From: RI-106 sp964496875
GTDB taxonomy: Bacteria > Cyanobacteriota > Vampirovibrionia > Obscuribacterales > Obscuribacteraceae
Direction: 5' to 3'
Length of the DNA: 64,000 nt
Assembly (NCBI GenBank): GCA_964496875.1
Contig: CAZCBH010000006.1
Coordinates: 52,220 to 116,219, forward strand
In this document: one piece after another, positions 1 to 8,657 of the stretch
Numbering within the stretch: the stretch's first letter is position 1
Layout of the letters: every line of letters starts with the position of its first letter
Program-made: the position numbers and the translations under genes
Notes under the pieces: model-generated
What the model was told of the DNA's origin: nothing
What the model saw: the letters and a program-made list of their open reading frames with translations, nothing else
The model's database searches: none

Positions 1-445
1 GCTTATCTATTAGACCGACCTGTTTAAGCAACTCGAAATTCTGCATGTTGCGAGAACCTATTTGAAGCACATCGCTCACTTCAGATACCGCCTCGATCTG
101 CTCCCGAGACATGACTTCAGTAACCACAGGCATCTCGAACTGGCGCTTGATCCGATCTAAAAGAGCGATACCATCCTCTCCCATACCCTGATAAGAATAG
201 GGCGAGGTGCGCGGCTTGAAGATACAGCCTCTCAGGGCATCGACTCCAAGGCGGCGCAAAAAGGCAGCCGATGACTGCATCTGCTCCTCATCCTCCACCG
301 CGCAGGGGCCGGCGATTATTAGAAGCTCTCGACCGCCGCAGGCTTTTCCTGCGGCGATTTCGACCACCCGGGTATCCGCCGCTTTTTCCAACCTATCCGC
401 TCGATTATTTCCGGCACCATGGTGCTTTAAATTGATTTCCGACAT
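1..445 (-). CDS. 3-deoxy-7-phosphoheptulonate (DAHP) synthase, 5' part only
   Basis: First enzyme of the shikimate pathway, condensing phosphoenolpyruvate with erythrose 4-phosphate in the cytosol. Only the first 148 residues are in the window; the gene continues past base 1. Visible family motifs are AGPCAVED (residues 45-52), FKPRTSPYSYQG (76-87) and LQIGSRNMQN (127-136). There is no N-terminal ferredoxin-like regulatory domain, only a short lead of about 40 residues before the barrel, unlike the second copy at 21911-23038. The ATG is preceded by GAGG about 13 nt upstream, directly after a terminator-like T-run, so expression is probably controlled by attenuation (inference). Family assignment is firm; type I-beta (AroA-beta, KDO8PS-like) fits. 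Confidence 0.9.
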   Translation of the reverse strand, partial: MSEINLKHHGAGNNRADRLEKAADTRVVEIAAGKACGGRELLIIAGPCAVEDEEQMQSSAAFLRRLGVDALRGCIFKPRTSPYSYQGMGEDGIALLDRIKRQFEMPVVTEVMSREQIEAVSEVSDVLQIGSRNMQNFELLKQVGLIDK

Positions 446-468
446 GATCTTTTTTCTCTACCTCAAAT

Positions 469-510
469 AAAAAACCGGCTGCTGCTCTTTCTTCCAAGGC
501 GGCGACCGGT
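469..510 (-). terminator. terminator-like hairpin just upstream of the DAHP synthase start
   Basis: Read leftward, ACCGGTCGC is followed about 20 nt later by GCAGCCGGT and then TTTTTT. The stem is about 10 pairs with two C-A mismatches. The T-run ends a few bases before the GAGG ribosome site of the gene starting at 445, so folding would both stop transcription and crowd the ribosome site. Confidence 0.5.
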
Positions 511-667
511 CAGGACTTTTCTCTGGATTATGGAGTTTCGACTACATAGGTGAAACTCCCGAAAAGACAGGACTGCGCCAGGCAAAACCGGACCACCAGA
601 GGGGGTTGGCCATGTGATTCCGTCCTTTGCTTTTTTCCATCTCTTTCGACTCCTGATTCGAGACCCT

Positions 668-706
668 TAAAAAACAAAAAACCGTGGTCATCAAAATAAC
701 CACGGT
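668..706 (-). terminator. strong intrinsic terminator in the DAHP synthase leader
   Basis: Read leftward, ACCGTGGT pairs perfectly with ACCACGGT (8 bp) around a 10-nt loop, followed by TTTTTTGTTTTTT. It is textbook in form but has no leftward gene upstream of it, so it most likely works as an attenuator for the gene at 1-445 or ends a short leader RNA. Confidence 0.75.
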
Positions 707-853
707 CCGCCTGCATCTCTCAGCTATCGCTAGAGAATTCCAGGTGGACTATTTTTTTGCCAGGGGCGTAATTTCTTCATCATGGAGCCAATCATAGGTG
801 TAGAATCTCAGTCAGTCAATAAGCAAGGCACCGAGACTTTATAAACGATAACC

Positions 854-1312
854 ATGAATATTCTAATAGCCTTAGACGGCTCCTCCTGCTCGATGAATGC
901 GGTGCAGGAAGTAATCAAAAGACCCTGGCCCGAGAAGACCCATGTTAAAGCCGTGCACATAGTGGAGCCTTATCACCCGGTGCGGGGCGCCTGGCATGCC
1001 AACTATGTGCCGGCGGTTCTCAAAGTCCAGGAAGAGCTGTTGGAAGCCGGCAAACATCTGGTGGAAGAACCTACTAAAATGCTCGAAGCCCGCTTCGGAG
1101 AAGCGAATGTGAGCTGCGTAGTCCATGAAGGCTACACCGCCGACACGATCCTGGACATAGCAGAAGCCTGGCCCGCTGACCTGATAGTAGTGGGCTCCCA
1201 CGGACATAAAGGCTTTACCCGCTTTCTATTGGGAAGCGTCTCCCAGTCGATAGTCTCCCACGCACCTTGCTCTGTAGAGGTAATCAAACTGAAAAAGAGC
1301 CCAGAAAAATAG
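854..1312 (+). CDS. universal stress protein (UspA family)
   Basis: Small cytosolic nucleotide-binding stress protein of 152 residues, the usual length for a single-domain Usp. It opens with MNILIALDGS, the first beta strand with the conserved Asp, and carries the ATP-binding signature G-x2-G-x9-G-S at residues 114-128. It is therefore probably of the ATP-binding subclass. It is transcribed divergently from the DAHP synthase. The next gene on the other strand is a 45-aa membrane peptide; no operon partner is visible. A weak inverted repeat (CTCAGC/GCTGAG) lies after the stop but lacks a T-run. The specific stress role cannot be read from sequence. Confidence 0.9.
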   Translation: MNILIALDGSSCSMNAVQEVIKRPWPEKTHVKAVHIVEPYHPVRGAWHANYVPAVLKVQEELLEAGKHLVEEPTKMLEARFGEANVSCVVHEGYTADTILDIAEAWPADLIVVGSHGHKGFTRFLLGSVSQSIVSHAPCSVEVIKLKKSPEK

Positions 1313-1421
1313 ATTGGTAATTAACAAAAACTCAGCCGCATATCTATCTGCTGAGGTCAGATAAGACAAGCTTGGCTGAGGTTAATGCTTTAAGACTTCT
1401 AATCTGCGGAATGTCTAACGA

Positions 1422-1559
1422 CTATTCCGAATCTTCCGAAGACTTTTTGAAAGGCTCGAAGAACGCGCCCCAGCCACCCAGAACAAACATGGATATAAGA
1501 AGATAAACCGCCACCATAGATATGAAAAGTACCGGCGACGTATCAAAGGCTTCAGCCAT
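1422..1559 (-). CDS. small single-pass membrane peptide, 45 aa
   Basis: An ATG-started frame of 45 codons with GGAG about 10 nt upstream. The peptide has a short acidic N-terminus (MAEAFDTSP), one hydrophobic segment at residues 10-28, a GGWGAFF turn, and a charged tail ending KKSSEDSE. This is the layout of a bitopic inner-membrane microprotein. Neither neighbour is in the same direction close by, so it is probably its own transcription unit. I do not recognise the family; small accessory subunits of membrane complexes look similar but nothing identifies a partner. Support is the Shine-Dalgarno, the clean hydrophobic pattern and the otherwise empty interval. Confidence 0.55.
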   Translation of the reverse strand: MAEAFDTSPVLFISMVAVYLLISMFVLGGWGAFFEPFKKSSEDSE

Positions 1560-1822
1560 CAAACAAACTCCACTAACAGTGACCTGAACTCCTACTATAA
1601 ATGATATTCACTGCTTTGACGAGATTATAAACATTTGAAGCTTAGCTTTGTTTACCGGCAAAACCGGGAAAACCCCTTGTAATTTAACCATATCAACCGA
1701 TTCAACGGGCTTAACATGCTCCTGGCAGCCGGGACAATCTATGATATAAATGCTCAGAACGCAGAATTATCCGAATCAATAACGAAACCGACCAACCAAC
1801 CTTTTTATATGGGGGTAATCGA

Positions 1823-3085
1823 ATGAACTCTAAGAAACGGTACTTGCCGCTGTCTATGGTGCTAGTGCTCGTTTGCTCGGCAGAAGGCTATGTCAAAGAA
1901 GCCCGGGCCAATTCCGCACTGGATCCTTATTCCGCCATCAAGGCTCCGGAATCGAAAAAGGCTGCCGACCCCCAGGCAATCCCCTCTGTGGATGAGATAA
2001 CTACCTCTAAGACCTATGTGTCCATGCCCATGGGTGATCAAGACGAAGAGAAAAAAGGTCTGATGGGCTCCATGCTGGGCACTATCACAGCTCCGACCAA
2101 AACTATCAAAAAAGCCAGCTCCGGCATGGTATCCGGCACCAAAGCCGCCGGTGCCAATATCGTCAAAGGCGGTAAAATTATCGGAGCAGGCATGGCATCC
2201 GGCGCCGGTGTAATCGGCTCCGGCATCAAGTCTTCCGGCGGCAAACTGGTGGACGGCACCCAGGCCGTCGGCAGCAAAATTGCCAACGTTGTCCCCGGTC
2301 ATTCGGACAGCCCCAATCGTGAGACGGCCTCTAATGACGTCTCCGACATTTACATAAAAAAGGCAAAAGACGAACTTGCTAAAGTAGACGATAAAGAGGT
2401 CTCGAAACAGCTAGCTGCCTCCACCCAGGATTCCAAAGATAAGCGGTCGCTGACCAGAAGGAGCTTCCTCAGCCTGGACAAGCGCAGCAAACCCAAGCAT
2501 CCGGCACCGCCCACCGCTGGCAGCGGCTTTTATGAAGGCGCCCTGGCCAGCGAAGCCTCGGAAAAGCATGCTGATGCGGTCAAAGCAGAAGAGAAGAAGA
2601 CTGAACCAGTCAAAACTCTGGCCGCCAAACCCCTGGATCAGACCCCGAGCGAGAAGCAGGCTGGCGGCTCTAAGTGGATGCCAAAGCTGAAAGCGCCCAC
2701 CATCGGTCTTGGAATGTTCAAGAAGAAAGAGCATTTCGATAAGCAACTTCTCGATGGAGCCCCGGCGACAGAAGTGGCTGAAAAATCCGATGACCTGAAA
2801 CCCCAGGAAGTTCAAGAGACCCCCAGCGCCAACCAGATAATCTCCACCAAAGATCAGCTGGCCGAATCTCCCAAGGCTCCCTCCAAGGTAGAAGAGGAGA
2901 AAGGTCCTGATAAGACCTTCGTGGCTAACGCAAGCCCCGAGGCTAAAGCAGAGAAGAAAGGTCGCTTCGGCAAAATGCCTTCGCTCTCCATGCCCAAGCT
3001 GAAGCTCAATCCCTTCTCGAGGAAACAGGCTCCGGAACCGGGTGCTGCCGCCTCGACCGAACAGGAAAAAGATCTGCAGCTCTAG
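1823..3085 (+). CDS. exported Lys/Ala/Pro-rich protein with a Gly/Ala small-residue block
   Basis: 420 residues, preceded by a GGGGG ribosome site. An N-terminal signal peptide of about 29 residues (KKR followed by LPLSMVLVLVCS, ending near ARA) suggests export. Residues about 80-150 form a run of small-residue spacings (SGTKAAG, GGKIIGAGMASGAG, SGIKSSGG) like a glycine-zipper or surface-associated helix. The rest is low-complexity, charged, rich in K, E, P and A, with repeated KMPKLK/KLKAPT-like basic patches. No catalytic motif is visible. Its stop codon overlaps the GTG of the next gene, suggesting translational coupling. Function is unknown. Confidence 0.75.
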   Translation: MNSKKRYLPLSMVLVLVCSAEGYVKEARANSALDPYSAIKAPESKKAADPQAIPSVDEITTSKTYVSMPMGDQDEEKKGLMGSMLGTITAPTKTIKKASSGMVSGTKAAGANIVKGGKIIGAGMASGAGVIGSGIKSSGGKLVDGTQAVGSKIANVVPGHSDSPNRETASNDVSDIYIKKAKDELAKVDDKEVSKQLAASTQDSKDKRSLTRRSFLSLDKRSKPKHPAPPTAGSGFYEGALASEASEKHADAVKAEEKKTEPVKTLAAKPLDQTPSEKQAGGSKWMPKLKAPTIGLGMFKKKEHFDKQLLDGAPATEVAEKSDDLKPQEVQETPSANQIISTKDQLAESPKAPSKVEEEKGPDKTFVANASPEAKAEKKGRFGKMPSLSMPKLKLNPFSRKQAPEPGAAASTEQEKDLQL

Positions 3086-4005
3086 TGAAGCCCAGACCTA
3101 CCCTCGTATTTGAATCCAGGAAATTATCGCGATTTCTTGGATTCTCTTTTTTAGTGGCCTCGGAGACCTTCCAGCATACCGGCAGCTTCAAGTTCCGAGC
3201 GGCGATGAACACCGTGCTCAATTCAAAAGCCGAGCATCTGGTCACCATTTCGTCGGGTAATTTCGGTCAGGCCCTGGCTGCCGCCTGCGAAAGCGAAGGC
3301 AAAAAGTGCACGGTGCTCATGCCCGCAACCTCTGCCCGGGTCAAAGTAGAAGCTGTAAAAAGCTTCGGTGCCCGAGCCGAGCTCGTGGACGTGACGCTAA
3401 AGCCTCGAAACCAGTGGCTCGATGACTACATCACCGAAAGACAAGCGGCAGGCGAAAATGAGATAGAAGTAGTCAGCCCCTTTGATGACGACCGGGTGAT
3501 AGAAGGAAACTCCAGCCTGGTGGATGATTTAGTCCCCTATTCAGATCGTTTCGACACTATTTTGATTCCGGTGGGCGGTGGTGGACTTGCCTCAGGGATA
3601 GTGCAAGGACTAAAAAGAAATGGACTGCCCTGCACCGTATACGGTGTCGAGCCCAGCATCGCCGATGACGCCGCCCGCTCCATAAAGGAAGGTCGGTTAC
3701 TCGCCAACAAGACAGAGCCCATGACCATAGCCGACGGTGTCCGCACCCTCAGCCTTGGAGAGCGCAACTGGAAGATTCTCAAAGACGGACTCGATGGAGT
3801 TCTCACAGTCGAAGAAGAAGAGATAGAAGAAGCAGTGAGACTCTATTTTGAACTGGCCAATCTAAAGGTCGAGCCTTCCGGCGCTCTCAGCCTGGCTGCC
3901 CTGAAACGCTACAAAGCCACCCGATTTCTTACCGGCAAGAAGCCCCTTGTTATAGTCAGCGGCGGCAATGTCGACGCGGCCGTCTTTACCGAACTGCTTC
4001 GATAA
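3085..4005 (+). CDS. threonine/serine dehydratase-like PLP enzyme (fold type II)
   Basis: A 306-residue PLP enzyme of the threonine dehydratase/serine racemase family. HTGSFKFRAA (residues 31-40) carries the Schiff-base lysine K36, SSGNFGQALA is the substrate loop, VGGGGLASG (163-171) is the phosphate-binding glycine loop, and EPSGALSLAAL and SGGN lie near the end. There is no C-terminal ACT domain, so it is probably the catabolic or racemase-like short form. The start is GTG at 3085, overlapping the TAG of the preceding gene. The protein begins at the segment equivalent to TPL..S..LS, so about 20 N-terminal residues usual for the family are missing; in-frame extension upstream does not restore them. 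Substrate is uncertain. Confidence 0.8.
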   Translation: MKPRPTLVFESRKLSRFLGFSFLVASETFQHTGSFKFRAAMNTVLNSKAEHLVTISSGNFGQALAAACESEGKKCTVLMPATSARVKVEAVKSFGARAELVDVTLKPRNQWLDDYITERQAAGENEIEVVSPFDDDRVIEGNSSLVDDLVPYSDRFDTILIPVGGGGLASGIVQGLKRNGLPCTVYGVEPSIADDAARSIKEGRLLANKTEPMTIADGVRTLSLGERNWKILKDGLDGVLTVEEEEIEEAVRLYFELANLKVEPSGALSLAALKRYKATRFLTGKKPLVIVSGGNVDAAVFTELLR

Positions 4006-4027
4006 GCTCATCACCAATTTTCTCTGA

Positions 4028-4192
4028 CCCGATTTTGACCCATGTAAAAAAGTCGCTTATCCCAACCGCATAGCAGAAGTGGTGGCACAAAGGACAGAGT
4101 TGCATGAAATCGCCCCCGGTATCACAGTCCGGGTCGAGATAACTCCGCCTGCGGGTGAAATACAAAAGTACTCAATGACAGAAGCGGCTTGA
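4028..4192 (+). pseudogene. possible coding remnant without a credible start
   Basis: An open stretch of 54 codons after a TGA, ending in TGA, whose translation looks protein-like (for example IAEVVAQRTELHEIAPG, then VRVEITPPAG). There is no ATG and no Shine-Dalgarno; the only candidate start is a GTG at 4079. It may be the tail of a decayed gene or chance. It lies between a rightward and a leftward gene. Confidence 0.2.
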
Positions 4193-4213
4193 GGGAGGAT
4201 CTGGATAGACTAT

Positions 4214-4648
4214 TCAGAAGGAGCCTGAGGCAAGGGCGACCTTCTCGCGCTCCCCTTCCACAATCGCCCGAGCTCGACCGGAGCTGCGCGGAAACTCCCG
4301 ACCACGCATGATCAGTTTGTGGTCATAGGAAGAAGGTCCGAAATAATCGCAAAAGTATTTGATCGCTTCATCCACATCGAACTCCTGACAGGAAAAAATA
4401 TCGAGGGTGGCGAAGCCTTTATCAGGAAAGGTATGGACAGAGATATGAGACTCGGCTATGAGTACTACTCCGCTTACTCCCCAGTCCTCTTTATGCTTTC
4501 CTTCATAGGAAAATACATAAGGCGGCATTATTTTGGTCATGCCCAGTCGCGGCGGATAGGTGTCCAACATTTTACTAAGGGCGCTAAGGTCGGCCAGATT
4601 TGCACTTGCACAACCATAGGCTTCTAGAATCAGATGTGGTCCGAACAT
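4214..4648 (-). CDS. speD: S-adenosylmethionine decarboxylase proenzyme, prokaryotic type
   Basis: Makes decarboxylated AdoMet for polyamine synthesis. The proenzyme self-cleaves to give a pyruvoyl cofactor; the cleavage motif AESHISVHTFPD is present with the Glu66-Ser67 bond. The GFATLDIFSC strand and the CDYFGP motif also match. I chose the ATG at 4648 because AAAGGGGGAAG lies just upstream and the protein then starts MFGPHLILEAYGC, as in the family; the longer upstream frame adds 25 unlike residues. Length is 144 residues, slightly longer than the short bacterial form because of an Arg-rich tail. The canonical HTWPE is HTFPD here. No spermidine synthase gene is adjacent. Confidence 0.93.
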   Translation of the reverse strand: MFGPHLILEAYGCASANLADLSALSKMLDTYPPRLGMTKIMPPYVFSYEGKHKEDWGVSGVVLIAESHISVHTFPDKGFATLDIFSCQEFDVDEAIKYFCDYFGPSSYDHKLIMRGREFPRSSGRARAIVEGEREKVALASGSF

Positions 4649-4939
4649 GTTTCTTCCCCCTTTTGGAAAACAAGGAAAACAAAACGCAAGAGGAGATTCT
4701 CTTTTACGCTTTGAGGGGTACACGAAACGCTTGTGTCACCAGTTTCAGACTACAGCCGTCCTGGGCTGGGAGTTAGGCGTTTTTAAGTCGTGTCTCTTTA
4801 AACCTCTCATTGGTATTACGAATACGAGCCGATTATTTTACAGCAAAAGAAATTGAAGTTATGCCGTTATAAGGGAACGTATATTAAATACCCTTAATTG
4901 TCCCGGAATTCACTACCATATCGCAAGTTCCGGATTTTT

Positions 4940-7900
4940 TTAAATGCGGATTTTATGGGTCGAAACCTTCATGCTGTCACCGAAATTGGTGTTTATGTCC
5001 CCGATAAGATTCTGGGAAGCAGATACCCAGAATTGTGAACCTACAAGAATGACTGTGTTGCGTTTGCCGTTTTTGAAATGCAGCATCACCGGGTCCTCTC
5101 CCTTGTGAGAGTTGAGGATGTCTTTCAGTCGATGCAGATCTGAAAAAGACTGCTCTTTGTCGATGAAAACATCCACCAGAGAGGCGTCGGCAATTCTTCT
5201 CACCGAGCTTGTGGTGACCGAGAAACTATCCTCGAACTTGCGGATCTTGCCTTTGAGCAGCAACAAAGCCTGGGGCTTCAACACATCATCATCGAGTTGT
5301 TCGAGAATGTCGCTATAAATAACCGCTTCGCATTTGCCGGTAAGATCCTCCATCTGAACAATGCCCAGGAGCTTGTTTTTTCTGGTCAGACGTTTTTGGA
5401 CACTGTTAGCGAGACCGCCGACTATCACCGTGGTGCCGTCCTTGAGTTCTTTCAGCTCTTTAATAGGATGGGTGGTGATGTATTTGAGACGATTGGCAAC
5501 TCTATTAAGCGGGTGGCTGGTTACATAGAAGCCCAGCAGCTCATGCTCCATGAACTGAAGCTCGGCTTCAGGATACTCGCCCCCGTCTCCTTTCAGAGGC
5601 TGATCGAGGGTGACCCCGCCGGCATCGCCATCGCCCATACTGAATAAACTCATCTGACCGCTCGCCTTCTGGCTCTGCTGGCGGCTGGCCCGGTCGACCA
5701 GATCGTCTAGATTATCGAGAGCCTGTTTGCGGGTAATGCCTAGGTTGACACAGGCACCGCTTTTGATGAGCGCCTCCAGGCATCTTTTATTGACCACTCT
5801 CAGATCTATTCTGGTTAGAAAGTCTTGAAAGCTCTTGTATTCACCGGCGGTCTCGCGCTGACTGACTATCTCCTGAATGGCGCCCTCGCCGACGTTCTTG
5901 ACCGCAGAAAGTCCGAATCGAATTGCGCCACCATCGGCGGTGAAGTCCGAACCGGAGACATTTACATCGGGCGGAAATATGCTTATTCCCATGGCTTGAC
6001 ATTCGGCGATATAGCCCTGCACTTTTTCCTGATCGCCTGCCACCGAAGAGAGCAAGGCGGTCATGTACTCGACCGGATAATGGGTTTTTAGATAAGCGGT
6101 CTGATAGGTGATTAGAGAATAAGCCTGGGAATGAGATTTATTGAAGCAGTACTCGGCGAACTGCAGCATGGTGTCGAACAGCTTCTCGGCAATCTCGGCT
6201 TTGATACCGTTATCGGCGCAACCTTTGTAGAAGATACCGCGGTGCTTTTCCATCTCCTCCGGCTTCTTCTTACCCATGGCTCGACGTAGAAGATCCGCCT
6301 GACCGAGGCTGTAGCCGCCCAGTTGCTGGGCGATCATCATGACCTGTTCTTGATAGACTATTTGACCGTAGGTATCTTTTAGAATCGGCTCCAGCTCTGG
6401 AGTCATATAGGTGATTTTGGCGCGACCGTGTTTGCAATCGATGAACTTGTCGATCATGCCCGAGTCGAGCGGACCGGGCCGATAAAGGGCGATAAGAGCC
6501 GAGATGTCCTCCATATTAGAGGGTCTCATGTCTCTGGCTACCTGACGCATACCCGAGCTGGTCTCTAGCTGGAAGATACCGGCCAGATCTCCGTTGGAGA
6601 TAACCTGAAAGACCTTTTCATCATCGAGAGGCAGTTTGTCGAGATCAATCTCTATGCCCCGGGTCTGCTTGATTATTTTGATCGCTTTATTGATCATTGT
6701 AAGGTTGCGCAGACCCAAGAAGTCCATTTTGACCAGACCCACATAGGCAAGATCTTCCATGTAGAACTGCGCTATCTTGGCACCGTCATTGTTGCGCTGA
6801 ACAGGAACGAGATCTTCGAGCGGAATATCGGAGATGACCACACCGGCGGCATGCATTCCGAAGGTCTTGTTCACCCCTTCCAGCTTCTGGGCAAGATCCA
6901 CCACCTGACGGACTTCTTCTTCTGACTCGTAGACCTGCTTGAACTCCGGGTGTTCGCCGACCATGTCTTTCAACGGAGTCGGCTTACCCCGGGTGACAGG
7001 AATCATCTTGGCCAGTTTGTTGGAGTCGGCAAAAGGAAACTCCAGCACCCGGGCGACATCCTTGAGCACAGCCTTCGATGTCATTCGGTTGAAGGTGATT
7101 ATTTGGGCAACCCTGTCATCGCCATACTTCTCGGCGCAGTATTTGAGAATTTCGTCGCGACGTTCGATACAGAAATCGGTATCGATATCGGGCATGGACT
7201 TTCGCTCAGGATTGAGGAAACGTTCGAAAAGCAGATTGTATTTGATCGGGTCGATATTGGTTATTCCAAGAGCATAGGCGACCAGGCTGCCTGCCGCAGA
7301 CCCCCTGCCCGGACCGACAGGAATGCCGTTCTGTCTGGCGAAATTGATGAAGTCCCAGGTGATGATGAAATAGGACGGAAAGTCCATATCCTCGATAACC
7401 TTGAGCTCGGTTCTGGCGCGCTCTACGTAGTTTTCGGGAATTTCATCAACCTCGAGTTTGGTCTTGATGCCATCGAAAACCAAACTGGATAGATAAGATT
7501 CGGCGGTATGACCGGCAGGCATATCGACCTTGGGCAACCGGGGCGCCCCCTGGAGCTTTATCGATTCTACTTTGTCGGCAATTTCGAGGGTGCTTCTTAT
7601 TGCTTCTTCAATCAGCTCGCTGTCGAGGTGGTCTCTAAAGAGATAGGCCATCTCGTCGCCGTTTTTTATGTACTCCCACCCCGTGAACTTCATACGCTTT
7701 TCGTCGGTGACATGCTTGCCCATGGACATACAGAGCAAGCAGTCATGGGCTCTGGCATCATGCTTGTTTGTAAAGTGGGAGTCATTGGTGGCGCAGAGCT
7801 TGATACCCAGGTCCCGGGCGATTTTGACCAGGTCTTTGTTGACCTTCCTGTCCTCGGGCACGCCGTGATCCTGGATCTCGATGTAATAGTTGTCGCCTAA

Positions 7901-8395
7901 AGTGTCTCGGTACCAGGCGGCGGCATCCCGGGCTTCTTTGTATTCGTCTCGGAGAAGATGTTGACACAACTGGGCGCCAAGGCAGCCGGAGAGTACTATT
8001 AAGCCCTCGGAGAATTCTGCCAGCATCTCTTTGTTGATGCGCGGTTTGTAGTAGTAGCCGTTGAGATGGGCTCGAGAATTGAGCTTGACCAGGTTCTGAT
8101 AGCCGGTTTTGTTCTGAGCCAGCATGGTCAGGTGATAGAGTTCGGTCTTTTTACGCTCTTCGATATCGCCATCGATAATATAGGCTTCGCAGCCGATAAT
8201 AGGCTTGACGCCGCCCATCTCGTGGCAGGTCTTGGTGAGCTCTACCGCACCATACATGACACCATGGTCGGTGATAGCCACCGCCGGCATATTCTCAGCC
8301 TTGGCTTTTTTGACCAGATCTTTGATCTTGGTGGCGCCGTCGAGAAGGCTGTATTCCGTATGTAGATGAAGGGGTACGTAAGGACGAGGGCTCAT
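4940..8395 (-). CDS. dnaE: DNA polymerase III alpha subunit
   Basis: Replicative DNA polymerase catalytic subunit of 1151 residues, the usual DnaE length. The N-terminal PHP domain shows HLHTEYSLLDGA and ITDHGVMYG. The palm has GPGRGSAAGSLVAY and the catalytic aspartates in PDIDTDF near residue 400. Later come the fingers with FGMHAAGVV, the helix-hairpin-helix region, and the C-terminal OB-fold (TVIVGGLANSV onwards) with a short tail. I chose the ATG at 8395, with GAGG 8 nt upstream, over the TTG two codons earlier. No intein or split is present. It is transcribed alone, leftward. An imperfect CCGGAA/TTCCGG repeat follows the stop but has no T-run. Confidence 0.97.
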   Translation of the reverse strand: MSPRPYVPLHLHTEYSLLDGATKIKDLVKKAKAENMPAVAITDHGVMYGAVELTKTCHEMGGVKPIIGCEAYIIDGDIEERKKTELYHLTMLAQNKTGYQNLVKLNSRAHLNGYYYKPRINKEMLAEFSEGLIVLSGCLGAQLCQHLLRDEYKEARDAAAWYRDTLGDNYYIEIQDHGVPEDRKVNKDLVKIARDLGIKLCATNDSHFTNKHDARAHDCLLCMSMGKHVTDEKRMKFTGWEYIKNGDEMAYLFRDHLDSELIEEAIRSTLEIADKVESIKLQGAPRLPKVDMPAGHTAESYLSSLVFDGIKTKLEVDEIPENYVERARTELKVIEDMDFPSYFIITWDFINFARQNGIPVGPGRGSAAGSLVAYALGITNIDPIKYNLLFERFLNPERKSMPDIDTDFCIERRDEILKYCAEKYGDDRVAQIITFNRMTSKAVLKDVARVLEFPFADSNKLAKMIPVTRGKPTPLKDMVGEHPEFKQVYESEEEVRQVVDLAQKLEGVNKTFGMHAAGVVISDIPLEDLVPVQRNNDGAKIAQFYMEDLAYVGLVKMDFLGLRNLTMINKAIKIIKQTRGIEIDLDKLPLDDEKVFQVISNGDLAGIFQLETSSGMRQVARDMRPSNMEDISALIALYRPGPLDSGMIDKFIDCKHGRAKITYMTPELEPILKDTYGQIVYQEQVMMIAQQLGGYSLGQADLLRRAMGKKKPEEMEKHRGIFYKGCADNGIKAEIAEKLFDTMLQFAEYCFNKSHSQAYSLITYQTAYLKTHYPVEYMTALLSSVAGDQEKVQGYIAECQAMGISIFPPDVNVSGSDFTADGGAIRFGLSAVKNVGEGAIQEIVSQRETAGEYKSFQDFLTRIDLRVVNKRCLEALIKSGACVNLGITRKQALDNLDDLVDRASRQQSQKASGQMSLFSMGDGDAGGVTLDQPLKGDGGEYPEAELQFMEHELLGFYVTSHPLNRVANRLKYITTHPIKELKELKDGTTVIVGGLANSVQKRLTRKNKLLGIVQMEDLTGKCEAVIYSDILEQLDDDVLKPQALLLLKGKIRKFEDSFSVTTSSVRRIADASLVDVFIDKEQSFSDLHRLKDILNSHKGEDPVMLHFKNGKRNTVILVGSQFWVSASQNLIGDINTNFGDSMKVSTHKIRI

Positions 8396-8657
8396 CGACA
8401 AAACCTCAAGCTTCTCTTCTGAAACGGGCCCGAAACGGTGAAAAACCGACGCTCTTCTAAAAAGCTGGTCCGGCTTTCTGAAAGAGCCGGGGCGTCAATT
8501 TATCCTTGAGGCAAGCACTGAGGCCGACCTCGTATAACAATTCTAGCGTCAATTTTTCTAAGTGACTCAAGAAATATATACGTAATTTCCACTCTTAAAG
8601 TTCAAATTCGCCGAAATCAGGCCAATCTGTCAAAATAGTTAAACGATTGAAGAAGCG

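Larger units (their letters stand above)
446..853 (-). promoter_or_regulatory. divergent intergenic region with a leader carrying two terminators
   Basis: A 408-bp gap between the DAHP synthase (leftward) and the universal stress gene (rightward). It holds two hairpins with T-runs, both oriented leftward, at 668-706 and 469-510. No leftward gene lies between them and the divergent stress gene, so a leftward promoter must lie within about 707-853 and both terminators sit in the 5' leader. An open frame of 62 codons (716 down to 528) begins just before the first hairpin, with aromatic residues among its first 16 codons, and stops about 18 nt before the second hairpin; its Shine-Dalgarno is weak. 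I found no T-box core. Attenuation is an inference. Confidence 0.5.

Noticed and set aside
528..716. 62-codon frame upstream of the first DAHP synthase as a real protein
   Set aside because: Its opening Phe/Tyr codons are largely forced by the terminator hairpin and T-run; the ribosome site is weak. Kept only as a possible leader peptide.
446..853. T-box riboswitch
   Set aside because: I found no T-box core (AGGGTGGNACCGCG-like) and no specifier-loop arrangement in the leader.
1313..1380. Terminator after the universal stress gene
   Set aside because: CTCAGC/GCTGAG is present but is followed by GTCAG, not a T-run.
4940..8395. Intein or split in dnaE
   Set aside because: The frame is continuous at normal DnaE length with motifs in the usual order.
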